DNA from: Methylovulum sp.
Lineage (GTDB): Bacteria > Pseudomonadota > Gammaproteobacteria > Methylococcales > Methylomonadaceae
Length of the DNA: 41,437 nucleotides
Direction: 5' to 3'
Assembly (NCBI GenBank): GCA_028712695.1
Contig: JAQTQZ010000028.1
Coordinates: 1 to 41,437, forward strand
Shown here: positions 9,249 through 17,425 of the stretch, piece after piece
How positions within the stretch are numbered: position 1 is the stretch's first letter
How the letters are laid out: the number at the start of each line of letters is the position of its first letter
Translations under genes and position numbers: made by a program
Notes under the pieces: model-generated
The model's database searches: none
Seen by the model: the letters and a program-made list of their open reading frames with translations, nothing else
What the model was told of the DNA's origin: nothing

Positions 9249-9317
9249 TTTGACTCCTTGCTAAGTAACGGCAGTTTCCTGCCAAATGACCGTTTACACA
9301 AAAATTCTTACACCCTC

Positions 9318-9531
9318 TGGTCGCCCTGATCGCATTCTTGCCAGTTTTTCCATTGCTATCGAGCGTAATGGCTGAACCCAAGCTTCCCCCCCGCGATGTT
9401 AAAATTGAACGAGAACAAGGACAACACGCCATCTTGCAGATGCAAGTTTGTCGTCAGCTGATTGATCGGCGAGTCTTTTTAGCGAATTATTTTTCGGCGC
9501 TATATTGAATGTTGGCACCGATGCTAGTCCA
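9318..9531 (-). pseudogene. AsmA-family protein remnant
   Basis: Read on the minus strand across one frame change, the pieces SIGANIQYSAEK, IIR, KDSPINQLTTNLHLQDGVLS, LFSFNFNIAGG and KLGSAITLDSNGK resemble the C-terminal AsmA domain (pattern L-x-L-x-DGVL-x-L-x-PLNF-x-VAGG). An in-frame stop after IIR and a shift near 9375 break it. It is cut off at 9317 by the end of the IS256 element. AsmA proteins are envelope lipid-transport proteins; this piece is non-functional. Confidence 0.5.
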
Positions 9532-9751
9532 TCGTGCCGTTTTGAAGGGTTCTACCGGCAATACTTTGTCCGGCGGCAGCATCTTGTATGCCCTTGCTAG
9601 CATTCGAGCTAGCGCCGGTCAAGGATGCCAGATTGGAAAAGTGCAGTAACTGCGATATAACCGGCCCAGATAACAGTACACGCAGCTGTTTCGACTGATA
9701 TGTGAGAATGCCGCCGAACCCACCTTGCCACTGAATTTTTCGTAAATCCAA
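9524..9751 (-). pseudogene. Unrecognised short ORF, possibly part of the AsmA-like remnant
   Basis: A 75-codon open stretch (MDLRKIQWQGGFGGILTYQS and onward) immediately upstream of the AsmA-like piece on the same strand but in another frame. Coding-like character continues upstream to about 9780 without a start. It may be an upstream part of the same broken gene. I do not recognise a family, and there is no ribosome site. Confidence 0.25.
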
Positions 9752-9779
9752 CGGCTTGATTGCAACAGCGGCGCTGGTT

Positions 9780-9956
9780 TTAGAGCGCTTTCTTAATGTC
9801 CTCTTTGAGATTACCTAAGCCTTCTTGGGTTTTACCGATGTTCTTTTGGACATTTCCTTCCACCTCCATAGCCTCATCGTCCAGTATAACGCCGGCGGCT
9901 TCTTTGATTTTTCCTTTGACTTCTTCGACTTTGCCTTTTACTTGATCTTTGTTCAT
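9780..9956 (-). CDS. CsbD-family stress protein
   Basis: A 58-residue cytoplasmic protein starting MNKDQVKGKVEEVKGKIKEA and containing GNVQKNIGKTQEGLGNLKED. This is the charged, repeated K-G-x-(V/I)-K-E-x pattern of the CsbD family, whose members accumulate in general, osmotic or stationary-phase stress; the molecular role is unknown. GGGGACAC precedes the ATG at 9956 as a plausible ribosome site. It lies in a minus-strand row of small stress/envelope genes that usually occur together in environmental proteobacteria. Confidence 0.85.
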   Translation of the reverse strand: MNKDQVKGKVEEVKGKIKEAAGVILDDEAMEVEGNVQKNIGKTQEGLGNLKEDIKKAL

Positions 9957-10136
9957 GAGTGTCCCCTAAAATGTTAGCCATGACTACATTGCCATGATCA
10001 AAGCGCGGAATGATATATCCCATCGCTTGGTGAAAATCTACAGGTAAAGCTAATCGTGGTCTGTGCGGCAACGAACAGATACGGATGAAGGCGTTTAGGC
10101 ATCATATTCCCGTACAGCCCTATAGCCCCTAATACA

Positions 10137-10682
10137 TCAACACAGCACGACAAGTAAGATCAGGCCAGGAATGATCCCCAAAATCAAACCGATCACAATG
10201 GCAATAGTCTCGCCCGTTGAGTAACTGCAACTCTCATCACCAGCGCTTACCTTCGCTAAACTGTCATCATCAAGTCCTGCCAGCATCATGCCGTCGAATT
10301 CATCGGCGACTTGCTCTTGTGAGGACGCCAAGATTATACGTGAGCGGGCATCACTAAGACGGGTTTCAGCCGAACGCAGGTCGTCGCTGAATGGCATTAT
10401 GCTGCGGGCATTCTTTAATGCACCGATGGCGCCGTCAGTAGGTGCAAGCGCCATTGTACGCGCCTGCATGACAGTGTCAGCAGCGGTAATTTCCTTCTTT
10501 AATTGCCTTAGTTCCTGGTATTGCTCTGGATCTGAGTGACAGGTAGATTTAATCAACTCCATAGAGCGTGCAGCAGACCAGACATTCGCGGCGGCTGATT
10601 GCGACAGGGAAGCGATGAAAATTGATATGAGTGACGTAATAATAAGCATCATTAGAACGGATTTACTTTTTTTATTGGACAT
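10137..10682 (-). CDS. Exported or membrane-anchored protein of unknown function
   Basis: A 181-residue protein. The ATG at 10682 is preferred over a 23-codon longer frame because AGGAG lies just upstream and a signal sequence follows (KSVLMMLIITSLISIFIASL, Ala-rich cleavage region). The middle is polar and helical, rich in Ala, Arg, Asp and Ser (about residues 35-145). A second hydrophobic segment, GETIAIVIGLILGIIPGLIL, closes the protein. This C-terminal segment resembles glycine-rich small membrane modules of YqaE/Pmp3 type, but the match is weak. No family recognised. It sits between the CsbD gene and other small envelope genes, so a stress-related envelope role is inferred. Confidence 0.6.
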   Translation of the reverse strand: MSNKKSKSVLMMLIITSLISIFIASLSQSAAANVWSAARSMELIKSTCHSDPEQYQELRQLKKEITAADTVMQARTMALAPTDGAIGALKNARSIMPFSDDLRSAETRLSDARSRIILASSQEQVADEFDGMMLAGLDDDSLAKVSAGDESCSYSTGETIAIVIGLILGIIPGLILLVVLC

Positions 10683-10775
10683 TTTGCTTCTCCTAACTCG
10701 TTGTTTATTGATGAACGATACGCTGTAGCATTGCTTAAAACCCCTCAACAAATTGCTTTAGCTTTGAGCTTTAGG

Positions 10776-10909
10776 GCATAAGTATCTACACAGGTTGAAG
10801 TTGTTGAATCAAACCGTTCGTGTGAGCCTGTCGAGCCATGAAGGGCTTGATTGTTGGGTTTTCGGCAAGCTCAGACCGAACGGTAATTTATTTGTGTAGA
10901 TACCTATGG
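10776..10909. repeat. Palindromic REP/MITE-like element, 134 bp
   Basis: The outer arms are inverted: GCATAAGTATCTACACA at 10776-10792 against the inverse of 10893-10909, 14 of 17 matching, with GTATCTACACA exact. Inside are inverted CCGTTCG...GAGCCTGTCGAG and AAGCTCAGACCGAACGG arms, the signature of proteobacterial REP palindromes. No open frame lies within. The size and the double inverted structure suit a REPIN or small non-autonomous element. No second full copy is in the window; the 23-bp insert at 8831-8853 shares the core. Confidence 0.65.
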
Positions 10910-11005
10910 CTTTAGGGGTGACGCCATACCAAATTTTTAAATACTTCGATCATTAATGGTTATTTTTTTATTGCTTACTAATGTTTAAAAGCCAAGCCAA
11001 AATTC

Positions 11006-11227
11006 CTAGCTTTTTTTGCTTGCAAAAAGCAAAAGCCCACCACCAGCCACTATCACCGCCACACCGGCCCATACCGGAATGTTGACTGTTTTCGTGTCTT
11101 TAACCGTCAGCTCTAGCGGGCCGATCTTGGCCTCCTGAGTTTCACGGGTATAGCTGAAACCGCCATACACCAATCCCAGTAAGCCAGCTATGATCAGCAT
11201 GATTGCCATGATTTTGATTGCACCCAT
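11006..11227 (-). CDS. Small two-segment membrane protein
   Basis: A 73-residue protein with hydrophobic segments at about 4-23 (IKIMAIMLIIAGLLGLVYGG) and 50-68 (VWAGVAVIVAGGGLLLFAS), joined by a polar loop with the pattern YTRETQEAKIGPLELTVKDT. Proteins of this plan (loop with IGP and KTxxxP before the second segment) are common next to CsbD and Lmo0937-type genes and are mostly unnamed. AAGAGGAAAC precedes the ATG. Likely inner membrane; function unknown, stress association inferred from neighbours. Confidence 0.7.
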   Translation of the reverse strand: MGAIKIMAIMLIIAGLLGLVYGGFSYTRETQEAKIGPLELTVKDTKTVNIPVWAGVAVIVAGGGLLLFASKKS

Positions 11228-11331
11228 AGTGTTTCCTCTTAAATGATACCTTTGAAATCCGGCCTAGTGCGGCACACAGGCGCCAAGCCGGGGCTCCCTG
11301 TGCCGCGTTGCACAAGTACATTCCAGTACCG

Positions 11332-11481
11332 CTATAGAATACGCCGGCCTTGAATGACACGCAGCACAATTACGATGACTGCGATAACCAACAGAATGTG
11401 AATAAACCCGCCCAGTGTGTACGAGGAAACCAACCCCAGCACCCAAAGGATAATTAGGATGGTCGCTAAAGTTTCAAGCAT
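11332..11481 (-). CDS. Lmo0937-type small membrane protein
   Basis: A 49-residue protein on the minus strand starting MLETLATILIILWVLGLVSS and ending RVIQGRRIL. It has two hydrophobic segments with the linker SYTLGGFIHILL, matching the widely distributed Lmo0937 family of small membrane proteins. GGAGAA lies 7-9 bp before the ATG at 11481. It is the first gene of the minus-strand row that includes the previous small membrane protein. Function is unknown; homologues often appear with CsbD-like genes. Confidence 0.85.
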   Translation of the reverse strand: MLETLATILIILWVLGLVSSYTLGGFIHILLVIAVIVIVLRVIQGRRIL

Positions 11482-11847
11482 GTGTATTTCTCCGTTAGAG
11501 GCCGTCAATTGACAGCGTTATGAACCACAGATAAACCTATGAAGCATAGCCAAAGGTTAAATGTGATGGTTGCCCATAAACCGGTGTGTTTCAAGGCAAC
11601 AATCGGGCCGCGTAGCCGCTTTTAAAACAGGTTCTTAACCCTCATGTATTAGCTATAACCCACGCATGGAATCATATTTCCCATTGCTCGGAATAAAAGA
11701 TACATACAAAACCAAATTCAGTCAGTGCGGTAACACACTTATACTGGTACTGGTACAAAATTCTCCAGCCTGATCAGGGCAATCGCGCTTAAAAACATTT
11801 GAAAATAGAAATTAGATGATGTTACTAGGTTACCATTTTGATTTTCA
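11482..11847. other. Intergenic region, no gene seen
   Basis: Stops occur in all frames and no repeat of note was found. It contains the promoter region of the small-protein row at its left end (just upstream of 11481); I cannot point to a specific -10/-35. Confidence 0.4.
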
Positions 11848-12325
11848 ATGATAGAAAAATCAACACCTTCTATTATTCATCACGTTTCGAGCATTGACGA
11901 TCCCAGAGTAAACAGGCAAAAGAGGCATCAACTGCAAGATATTTTCTGCACTATGATTTGCGGAGTTGATAACTGGGTCGCTATTGAAGAATTTGGCCCA
12001 GCAAAAGAAGGGTTGGTTCACTGAGTTGCTTGGCTTAGAGTATGGCATGCCCTCGCACGACAGACCTTCAGTGCAGTTTATGCAGCCGATACCGACCAGT
12101 TTAGCGTCTGTCTTTCCCGCCGGGTTGCTGATCTGGCCAACATAACCGAAGGGGAGGTGATTGCGGTAGATGGCAGGCGCTTATACCCACACGTCACGGC
12201 CATTTCCCAGTGTTTTCACGGCTTGATATGGCAGGGGCAGTGATTACTGTCGATGCGCTGGGTTGTCAAAAAAATTGCCGAACAAATTAAGCAGCAAGGC
12301 TGAGACCATGTGTTTAGGATTTGGT
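11848..12325 (+). pseudogene. ISAs1-family transposase, 5' fragment with frameshifts
   Basis: From ATG 11848 the frame reads SSIDDPRVNRQKRHQLQDIF and CGVDNWVAIEEFG, the start of ISAs1-type (H-repeat-associated) transposases. Continuations in other frames give FTELLGLEYGMPSHD, TDQFSVCLSRRVADLA and the first catalytic region EGEVIAVDGR. After a deletion come VDALGCQKKIAEQIKQQG. At least three indels are needed to join them, and the C-terminal half (with the other catalytic acids) is absent. The 217 bp after 12325 show nothing recognisable. Confidence 0.75.
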
Positions 12326-12542
12326 CAACCATAACTTTCCGAACTCGAATGGGTATATTGCAGCCGGTTAAGCGATGGGGCTGAAAGTGACCGTGGATAT
12401 TTTGACGGGGGTCTTGCGCCGCAGACTTCCTCAAAAGCATGGCTATCCGGTTTGATGATTGGCTGCCCCGTTGGAATTCCTGGGCCATCCCGAAAGTTCG
12501 CTGATTTCGGGAAGTTATTTTTAGCCAAATCCTTAGATCGCC

Positions 12543-13220
12543 TTATTCAGCCTCTGGTCTGGCGGAGAGTTTGTAGACTTTGTACTCGGTACGTCCCGGG
12601 GGCTGGTTTGGCGTTTCCGGATCAACCTCGAACAGGCTCTCCACGTGGGCCAGATCAATCTCAAAGCCCACTGAGTACAGCGCCTTTATCTCTTCGGCAA
12701 TTCCAAATGCTTGGCCCGGAGTTTCTGTTTCTTCTGCATCCTCAGTAGTCAGCAGAAAAACATTGGCGTTTGCCGGTACAATCAGGCTCAAGTGGGCGAC
12801 ATAGCGCCTACGGATGTCTTCTGGCAGTGCGGTGAGCGCCGCCCGGTCATAAACGGTGTCGATCTGCCCCAAGTCCTCCTTAGTCAACGAGAAGTAATCC
12901 CCACAGAGGATACTGAGACGCCCATGTTGCCACAGGGTGAATTTCCCAAACCGCCGCCGGGCAGGCTGCAGGCGGTTCTCGCGAAAAAATGCCCGGACGG
13001 CAATAGGGCTAAGCTCAACGCCGATGACTTCATGCCCTTGTTTGGCAAGCCAGACCATATCCCGGCTTTTGCCACAGAGGGGGACAAACACTCGGCTGCC
13101 TTGGGCCAGATCAAGACCGGGCCAAAACCTAGTAAGAAGTTGGTTCACCGTTTCCTGATTGAAATCAGTGCGCTGGTCACGCCAGCATTGTAACCAAAGG
13201 GCGTTGTCGCGACTGGTCAT
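12543..13220 (-). CDS. tpm: Thiopurine S-methyltransferase family protein (metalloid methylation)
   Basis: A 225-residue SAM-dependent methyltransferase of the bacterial TPMT family. Known members methylate thiopurines and convert selenium and tellurium oxyanions to volatile methylated forms, giving tellurite resistance. The family core is visible: WLQCWRDQRTDFNQ near the start, FWPGLDLAQGSRVFVPLCGK, SRDMVWLAKQGHEVIGVELS (SAM motif I region) and DRAALTALPEDIRRRYVAHL. Length is normal (about 215-225). The start at 13220 gives the expected MTSRDNALWLQCW opening. It stands alone, 291 bp from the next minus-strand gene; that gap shows no convincing gene. Confidence 0.88.
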   Translation of the reverse strand: MTSRDNALWLQCWRDQRTDFNQETVNQLLTRFWPGLDLAQGSRVFVPLCGKSRDMVWLAKQGHEVIGVELSPIAVRAFFRENRLQPARRRFGKFTLWQHGRLSILCGDYFSLTKEDLGQIDTVYDRAALTALPEDIRRRYVAHLSLIVPANANVFLLTTEDAEETETPGQAFGIAEEIKALYSVGFEIDLAHVESLFEVDPETPNQPPGRTEYKVYKLSARPEAE

Positions 13221-13511
13221 GATGCTTTTAACTCAGACAAAAGAACGGGGCAATGCGTGCGTGCAACGGCCAAGGTTTCGAACTTGGCATGATAATGGGG
13301 CATAGGGGTTTCTTCTCATGGAGGGTGGTTGTACGTCAGGAAAATGTTCCGATCGAACGGGCACAACAGTCCGTGAGAAGAGGTATGCAGGCCGAAAAGG
13401 CACTAGCGGGGAAGCCTTCCGCCAAAGTTATGTTTTGCGGGGGAATGAAGGCTCTTGGCTAGGATAACAGAGTTACTGGGATATAGTGCGTATTCCATCG
13501 CGCTGATTTTT

Positions 13512-14306
13512 TCACGCCAGCGCCCACTCTTTTGCCACGGGTGCCAAACACACCAGCTTGCATTCCGGTTGCAAGGCGACCAGCAGCGTGGTTTGTAGAA
13601 AGCATTGCATTCCCTGTAACGGGTGGTTGAACCGGCGTTCACCTCCCTCGCGGTTTAGCACGGTTTGCCCCCGCCAATGTTGGTTGAACAACGGACTTCT
13701 AGCTAATAGGTCGTCAATCAACGCTTGCATCGCCGCGTCTTGCGGACGGCGGCTGTAATCGGCACGGAATTCGGCAACCAACCGGCAGGCACGTTCAGGC
13801 CAGTCGGCTATCAATGATTTTGCGCTCGAACAGAGGAAAACGTATTGGAGCAGATTGCGCTCTTGTGTTGTTTCGTCCAGCCAGCCGGTGAAAAGCTTGG
13901 CGGCCTCAGCATTCCAAGCTCTGGCAGTCCAAGTGCGGTCGAGCAGATAGGCCGGGCCTACAAACAGTGCTGGCAAGGCTAAAAGTTCCGGAAGCAAGTC
14001 TGGCTGGCGGGCGACAGGGCCGGCCGGATCGCGTTTGCCCGCCAAATCGAACAGCGAGGCACGTTCGGCCGATGTCAGTTTTAGCGCCTCGGCAAGACGT
14101 GCCAGTGCCGGTACGGATGCCGCCACGTCCCGTCCTTGTTCAAGCCAAGTGATCCAGGTGACGCTGACCGCAGCGGCTTGGGCCAATTCTTCGCGGCGCC
14201 ACCCGGGTGTCCGGCGACGGCCCACCGCCTTGGCGGGCGGCGGCAAATTCTCACGGTGTGCACGAATGAAAGCGCCAAGAAGGCGTCGGGAGTCAGGTTC
14301 GGTCAT
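13512..14306 (-). CDS. XRE-type HTH regulator with MmyB-like ligand domain
   Basis: A 264-residue transcription regulator. The N-terminal helix-turn-helix spans about residues 30-80 (RRRTPGWRREELAQAAAVSV then TWITWLEQGRD), the exact opening style of the MmyB/helix_turn_helix_13 group. Residues of about 100-264 form the MmyB-like domain thought to bind a hydrophobic ligand (ALFVGPAYLLDRTWTARAWN, LLQYVFLCSSAKSLIADWPE). The start at 14306 (MTEPDSRRLLGAF) is chosen by family alignment; ATG 14336 would add ten residues. It is divergent from the methyltransferase at 14397, with a 90-bp shared promoter gap, so control of that gene is the obvious inference. Confidence 0.85.
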   Translation of the reverse strand: MTEPDSRRLLGAFIRAHRENLPPPAKAVGRRRTPGWRREELAQAAAVSVTWITWLEQGRDVAASVPALARLAEALKLTSAERASLFDLAGKRDPAGPVARQPDLLPELLALPALFVGPAYLLDRTWTARAWNAEAAKLFTGWLDETTQERNLLQYVFLCSSAKSLIADWPERACRLVAEFRADYSRRPQDAAMQALIDDLLARSPLFNQHWRGQTVLNREGGERRFNHPLQGMQCFLQTTLLVALQPECKLVCLAPVAKEWALA

Positions 14307-14396
14307 AGTGTGTTTTATACCAGGATAAATCGTCATCTTGTACCCGTTTAATAAGGGATAAACAATACCCCCTATTATCCATTTATTTAGGAATCC

Positions 14397-15170
14397 ATGA
14401 TGAACACCGCCAACCACAATATTATCGTCAATAGCCAATTCAATCCCATGGCACAGGCTTATCTCACCAGCGCCGTCCATGCTAATGGCGCAGATCTTGA
14501 TCAAATGGCCGGTCTGGTCGGTGGGCGGCCTGAGGCCATCGCCTTGGACATGGGGTGCGGCGGGGGGCACGTAGCCTTCCGGTTGGCACCGCTGTTAAAA
14601 AAGGTGGTGGCCTATGACCTGTCTGCCGCGATGCTGGCCGTGGTTGCTGAGGAGGCACGGCGGCGTGGGCTTGCCAACATAGTGCCCCAACAAGGCGCCG
14701 TTGAATCCCTGCCTTATCCCCCCGCATCATTTGATGTGGTGGTGAGCCGTTACAGCGCCCACCATTGGCAAACCATTTCGGCAGGTCTGGGTCAAATGCG
14801 CCGTGCCGTAAAGCCGGGCGGCTTGGCTATTTTTATGGATGTCATCTCTCCTGGCATCCCGCTGCTTGATACGTGGTTACAGGGCTTGGAGTTACTGCGG
14901 GATCCCTCCCATGTGCGTAATGCCTCATTGGCCGAATGGTGCGGATTGCTGGGCACAGCGGGTTTTGCTGTCAGTTCGGTGACAAAATTCCGGCTGCGGC
15001 TGGCATTCGCCCCTTGGGTCGAACGTATGAAAACACCGGAATCCCATATCGCCGCAATCCGCTCGTTGCAGCAACGTGCGGGCTCCGATGTGACCGATTA
15101 CTTTGCCATAGAAGACGACGGCAGTTTCACCGTGGATACGGTGCTGATAGCCGCAGCAGCCAATTCATAA
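14397..15170 (+). CDS. Class I SAM-dependent methyltransferase (UbiE/Methyltransf_11 type)
   Basis: A 257-residue cytoplasmic enzyme. SAM motif I is ALDMGCGGGHVAFRLAP (about residues 49-65). The acidic end of strand 2 is VVAYDLSAAML, and motifs II and III are visible in FDVVVSRYSAHHW and RAVKPGGLAIFMDV. It resembles UbiE-like small-molecule methylases, but the substrate cannot be read. The TTAGGAATCC before the ATG is a moderate ribosome site; ATG 14400 is equally possible. It sits opposite the MmyB-type regulator and 16 bp ahead of a second methyltransferase, so the two are probably co-transcribed. Confidence 0.85.
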   Translation: MMNTANHNIIVNSQFNPMAQAYLTSAVHANGADLDQMAGLVGGRPEAIALDMGCGGGHVAFRLAPLLKKVVAYDLSAAMLAVVAEEARRRGLANIVPQQGAVESLPYPPASFDVVVSRYSAHHWQTISAGLGQMRRAVKPGGLAIFMDVISPGIPLLDTWLQGLELLRDPSHVRNASLAEWCGLLGTAGFAVSSVTKFRLRLAFAPWVERMKTPESHIAAIRSLQQRAGSDVTDYFAIEDDGSFTVDTVLIAAAANS

Positions 15171-15186
15171 GGTGACGGGGGAAGCT

Positions 15187-16020
15187 ATGGGCACTTACGA
15201 TTGGAATGCCAAAGATTATGAAAAAAATTCACTCGCGCAACAAAAATGGGCGGGGGAACTGATTGCACACCTTAATTTGACGGGTGTGGAAGATGTTCTC
15301 GATTTAGGCTGTGGCGACGGCAAAGTGACCGCAGAAATCGCCCGGATAGTGGGTGATGGTTCAGTGCTCGGCATTGACAACTCGGCGCAAATGATAGCGT
15401 TGGCAAAGGAAAAATATCCGCCAAACCAGCATCCTAACCTTTCGTTTGAAGTCATGGATGCGGGCGATTTATCTTTTGCAGGTTGTTTTGATGTGGTTTT
15501 TTCAAATGCGGTGCTGCATTGGGTAAAAAATCATCAGCGTGTTATTGAAGGCTTGGCTAAAAGCCTCAGAGTGGGCGGAAAAATTTGCCTGCGCATGGGC
15601 GGAAAAGGCGATGCGGAAGGCATAATTGCAATTATGAATGCGCTTAAAGCGTCAACTAAATGGGCGCCGTATTTTACCGGATTTGAATTTCCTTTTACTT
15701 TTCCGGATGCCGATGACTATCGCGTGCTATTGAAAGACGCAGGATTCTCTATCAATAGGGTTGAACTTGTGCCTAAAGATATGGCGCATGATGGAAAATC
15801 AGGGTTGGAAGGTTGGATTAGGACCACATGGCTGCCTTATACGCAACGCATTCCCAAAGAACAGCGGGGCGCATTTATCGAAGAAGTTGCCGTAAGCTAT
15901 CTCGCTAAAGTGCCGCTAGCCGCAGACGGCAAAGCCCATGTGGCCATGGTCATGATTGAAGTTGACGCAGAAAAACCGATTTTGCTTGTGGCTAGGCGAC
16001 GGTCAAACGGTGCTGGATAG
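15187..16020 (+). CDS. Class I SAM-dependent methyltransferase (Tam-like)
   Basis: A 277-residue enzyme with motif I VLDLGCGDGKVTAEIA, strand 2 VLGIDNSAQMIALAKEKYP, and FDVVFSNAVLHWVKNH, RVGGKICLRMGGKGDAEG. The HW-rich motif and the overall layout are those of trans-aconitate 2-methyltransferase-like proteins, but such annotations are unreliable for substrate. The start is set at ATG 15187, behind GGGGGAAG. The frame ends at 16018-16020. It forms a two-gene unit with the preceding methyltransferase and is convergent with modC, leaving 125 bp between them in which I see no gene. Confidence 0.8.
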   Translation: MGTYDWNAKDYEKNSLAQQKWAGELIAHLNLTGVEDVLDLGCGDGKVTAEIARIVGDGSVLGIDNSAQMIALAKEKYPPNQHPNLSFEVMDAGDLSFAGCFDVVFSNAVLHWVKNHQRVIEGLAKSLRVGGKICLRMGGKGDAEGIIAIMNALKASTKWAPYFTGFEFPFTFPDADDYRVLLKDAGFSINRVELVPKDMAHDGKSGLEGWIRTTWLPYTQRIPKEQRGAFIEEVAVSYLAKVPLAADGKAHVAMVMIEVDAEKPILLVARRRSNGAG

Positions 16021-16145
16021 CTTCAAGCCAAATTTTCTATCCTTATCGGCGTTTCCCGTCTGCAGCTGGTTGTCATTTTCGGTGGCTTTGGTGGTTTCGC
16101 ACAGTTGTGGGCAATATGTGCGCACCTTGTCAAGGTAGGGGCTTT

Positions 16146-17300
16146 TCACTGGCTTGCCTCCGGCACTGGGTATTTCATCGGATATGTCGAATCCACGTGA
16201 TCCAGACGCTCATGGGGTTTGCTGTCAACCGCTAAAAAATGGATGGAGTGCGTCTTGATCAGGCAATAAATCGTGTCGTTTTCGTGCATCTCCAAGCTTG
16301 CAAAAGCCCGTAGCGTAATCTCGACAGTGAACGTCGTACCGGCATCCACTTGCACAAGGACACGGTCAAAGCTTGGGATAATCGCGCAAACACGCCCTTT
16401 AACCTGATTTTGGATGGAGATGCCTTTCAGCAAATGTGTTGACAGCGCAATATCCTGTGAGCGGAAACCTACAAAATAACTGTTTCCGCGAATTGCGCGG
16501 GGCGTATAGGGCAATACTAGCCGTATTCCAAAAAACATTGCTAGCGTACAGCCATGGGCGGGGTCGTGTTCAAGTACGGTGACAGAAAGGATATTGTCAA
16601 TGGCCGGCCCGCCCGCTGCGCCGAGCAAATGCTGGTTGGAGACAATATGCTGTAAAGAGTCCGCTGCGAGCACTTCGCCATCCGCCATAAGGACTAAAAA
16701 ATCTGTCAGCCGTAACGCTTCGCTGAGCATGGATGAGCCGTGAAGTATGCCGATATGGTGTTTGTCATGCGCATAGTGGAGGAAGCGGTAAATTTGCAAC
16801 TTAAGCGTGTCATCCAGAGACGACAGTGCATCGTCCAATAATAAGAGGCGCGGCGCAGCCAATAAGGCTTGGCCAAGCAAAATGCGTTGCTTTTCGCTAC
16901 TGGAAAGGTGTTGTGCACGAAAATCCAGTAAATGCTCAAGTTTCAGCAAATCGACAATGGTCGAAAAATCAAAACGCCGTTGGGCCAGCCCCCGTTGGTT
17001 ATAGGCTGCCAATAGGTTTTCCCGGATAGTTTTGTCGGTATCGGGCTGAATATCTTGAGAGACAAAAGCGATGGCAGGGTGATTGGCCAGTTGGTTGATG
17101 TTGTTCCGGCTATCAAACAATATTTCCCGGTCTAGGGAGATGCGCCCTTCATCTGGCTTAAGCAAGCCTGCCAGCATTGACAACAAGCAGGATTTGCCGC
17201 AGCCGGACAACCCAAAAAGGCCGGCATTGATGGTGTTCAATTTAAATTTAACCTTGATGGGCAAACGTCCTTGCGTAAATTTTATATCAACATCTAGCAT
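16146..17300 (-). CDS. modC: Molybdate ABC transporter ATP-binding protein
   Basis: A 384-residue ABC ATPase that would energise molybdate import with ModB. Walker A is GLSGCGKS (about residues 30-37), the Q-loop region follows in AFVSQDI, Walker B is LLLLDDALSSLD, and the switch His is in GILHGSS. The C-terminal part (about 235-360) has TOBE/Mop-type strands (GNSYFVGFRSQDIALSTHLL; FDRVLVQVDAGTTFTVEITL), characteristic of ModC. The ABC signature reads LSSSEKQR rather than LSGGEKQR, which may weaken ATPase cooperation. GGAGAAA precedes the ATG. No modA or modB adjoins it: upstream are only a possible modA leader remnant and a ModE-type dyad. The protein is slightly longer than usual (about 350-360), with an extra C-terminal tail. 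Confidence 0.82.
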   Translation of the reverse strand: MLDVDIKFTQGRLPIKVKFKLNTINAGLFGLSGCGKSCLLSMLAGLLKPDEGRISLDREILFDSRNNINQLANHPAIAFVSQDIQPDTDKTIRENLLAAYNQRGLAQRRFDFSTIVDLLKLEHLLDFRAQHLSSSEKQRILLGQALLAAPRLLLLDDALSSLDDTLKLQIYRFLHYAHDKHHIGILHGSSMLSEALRLTDFLVLMADGEVLAADSLQHIVSNQHLLGAAGGPAIDNILSVTVLEHDPAHGCTLAMFFGIRLVLPYTPRAIRGNSYFVGFRSQDIALSTHLLKGISIQNQVKGRVCAIIPSFDRVLVQVDAGTTFTVEITLRAFASLEMHENDTIYCLIKTHSIHFLAVDSKPHERLDHVDSTYPMKYPVPEASQ

Positions 17301-17399
17301 ACGTTTCTCCAGATCCGTATTGTTGTAGCCTGATACAGCGGCGGCGGGCAGCGCAATAAAGGCACAAATGGCAAACCCCGTTGCTATGGCTTGTTTTAA
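17301..17399 (-). pseudogene. Possible modA signal-peptide remnant
   Basis: Directly upstream of and in frame with modC, the minus strand encodes a leader-like stretch (KQAIATGFAICAFIALPAAA, then VSGYNNT) with no stop before modC and no usable start: the codon where Met would be expected is TTA. Its place between the ModE-type site and modC is where modA would normally begin. I infer a deletion that removed modA and modB; chance hydrophobic translation is the alternative. Confidence 0.35.
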
Positions 17400-17425
17400 T
17401 GGCTACTTGTCAGGTGCGCCGCATA

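Larger units (their letters stand above)
7905..9317 (-). mobile_element. IS256-family element (about 1.41 kb)
   Basis: Inverted 28-bp ends lie at 7905-7932 (GAGGGTGTCCTGAATTTTGT onward) and 9290-9317 (its inverse, ending ACACCCTC). They flank one degenerate transposase on the minus strand. Length suits IS256. The 8-bp sequences outside the two ends do not match, so the element either lost its target duplication through rearrangement or recombined with another copy. Left of it is the IS1 remnant; right of it is an AsmA-like remnant. Confidence 0.8.

Noticed and set aside
13253-13462. 69-codon plus-strand ORF between tpm and the HTH gene
   Set aside because: No ribosome site, no similarity I can name, and the start codon position is poor; probably chance.
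16021-16145. Open minus-strand stretch after modC (reads KSPYLDKVRTYCPQLCETTK)
   Set aside because: It is in a different frame from modC, has no start and no recognised family; too short to call a gene.
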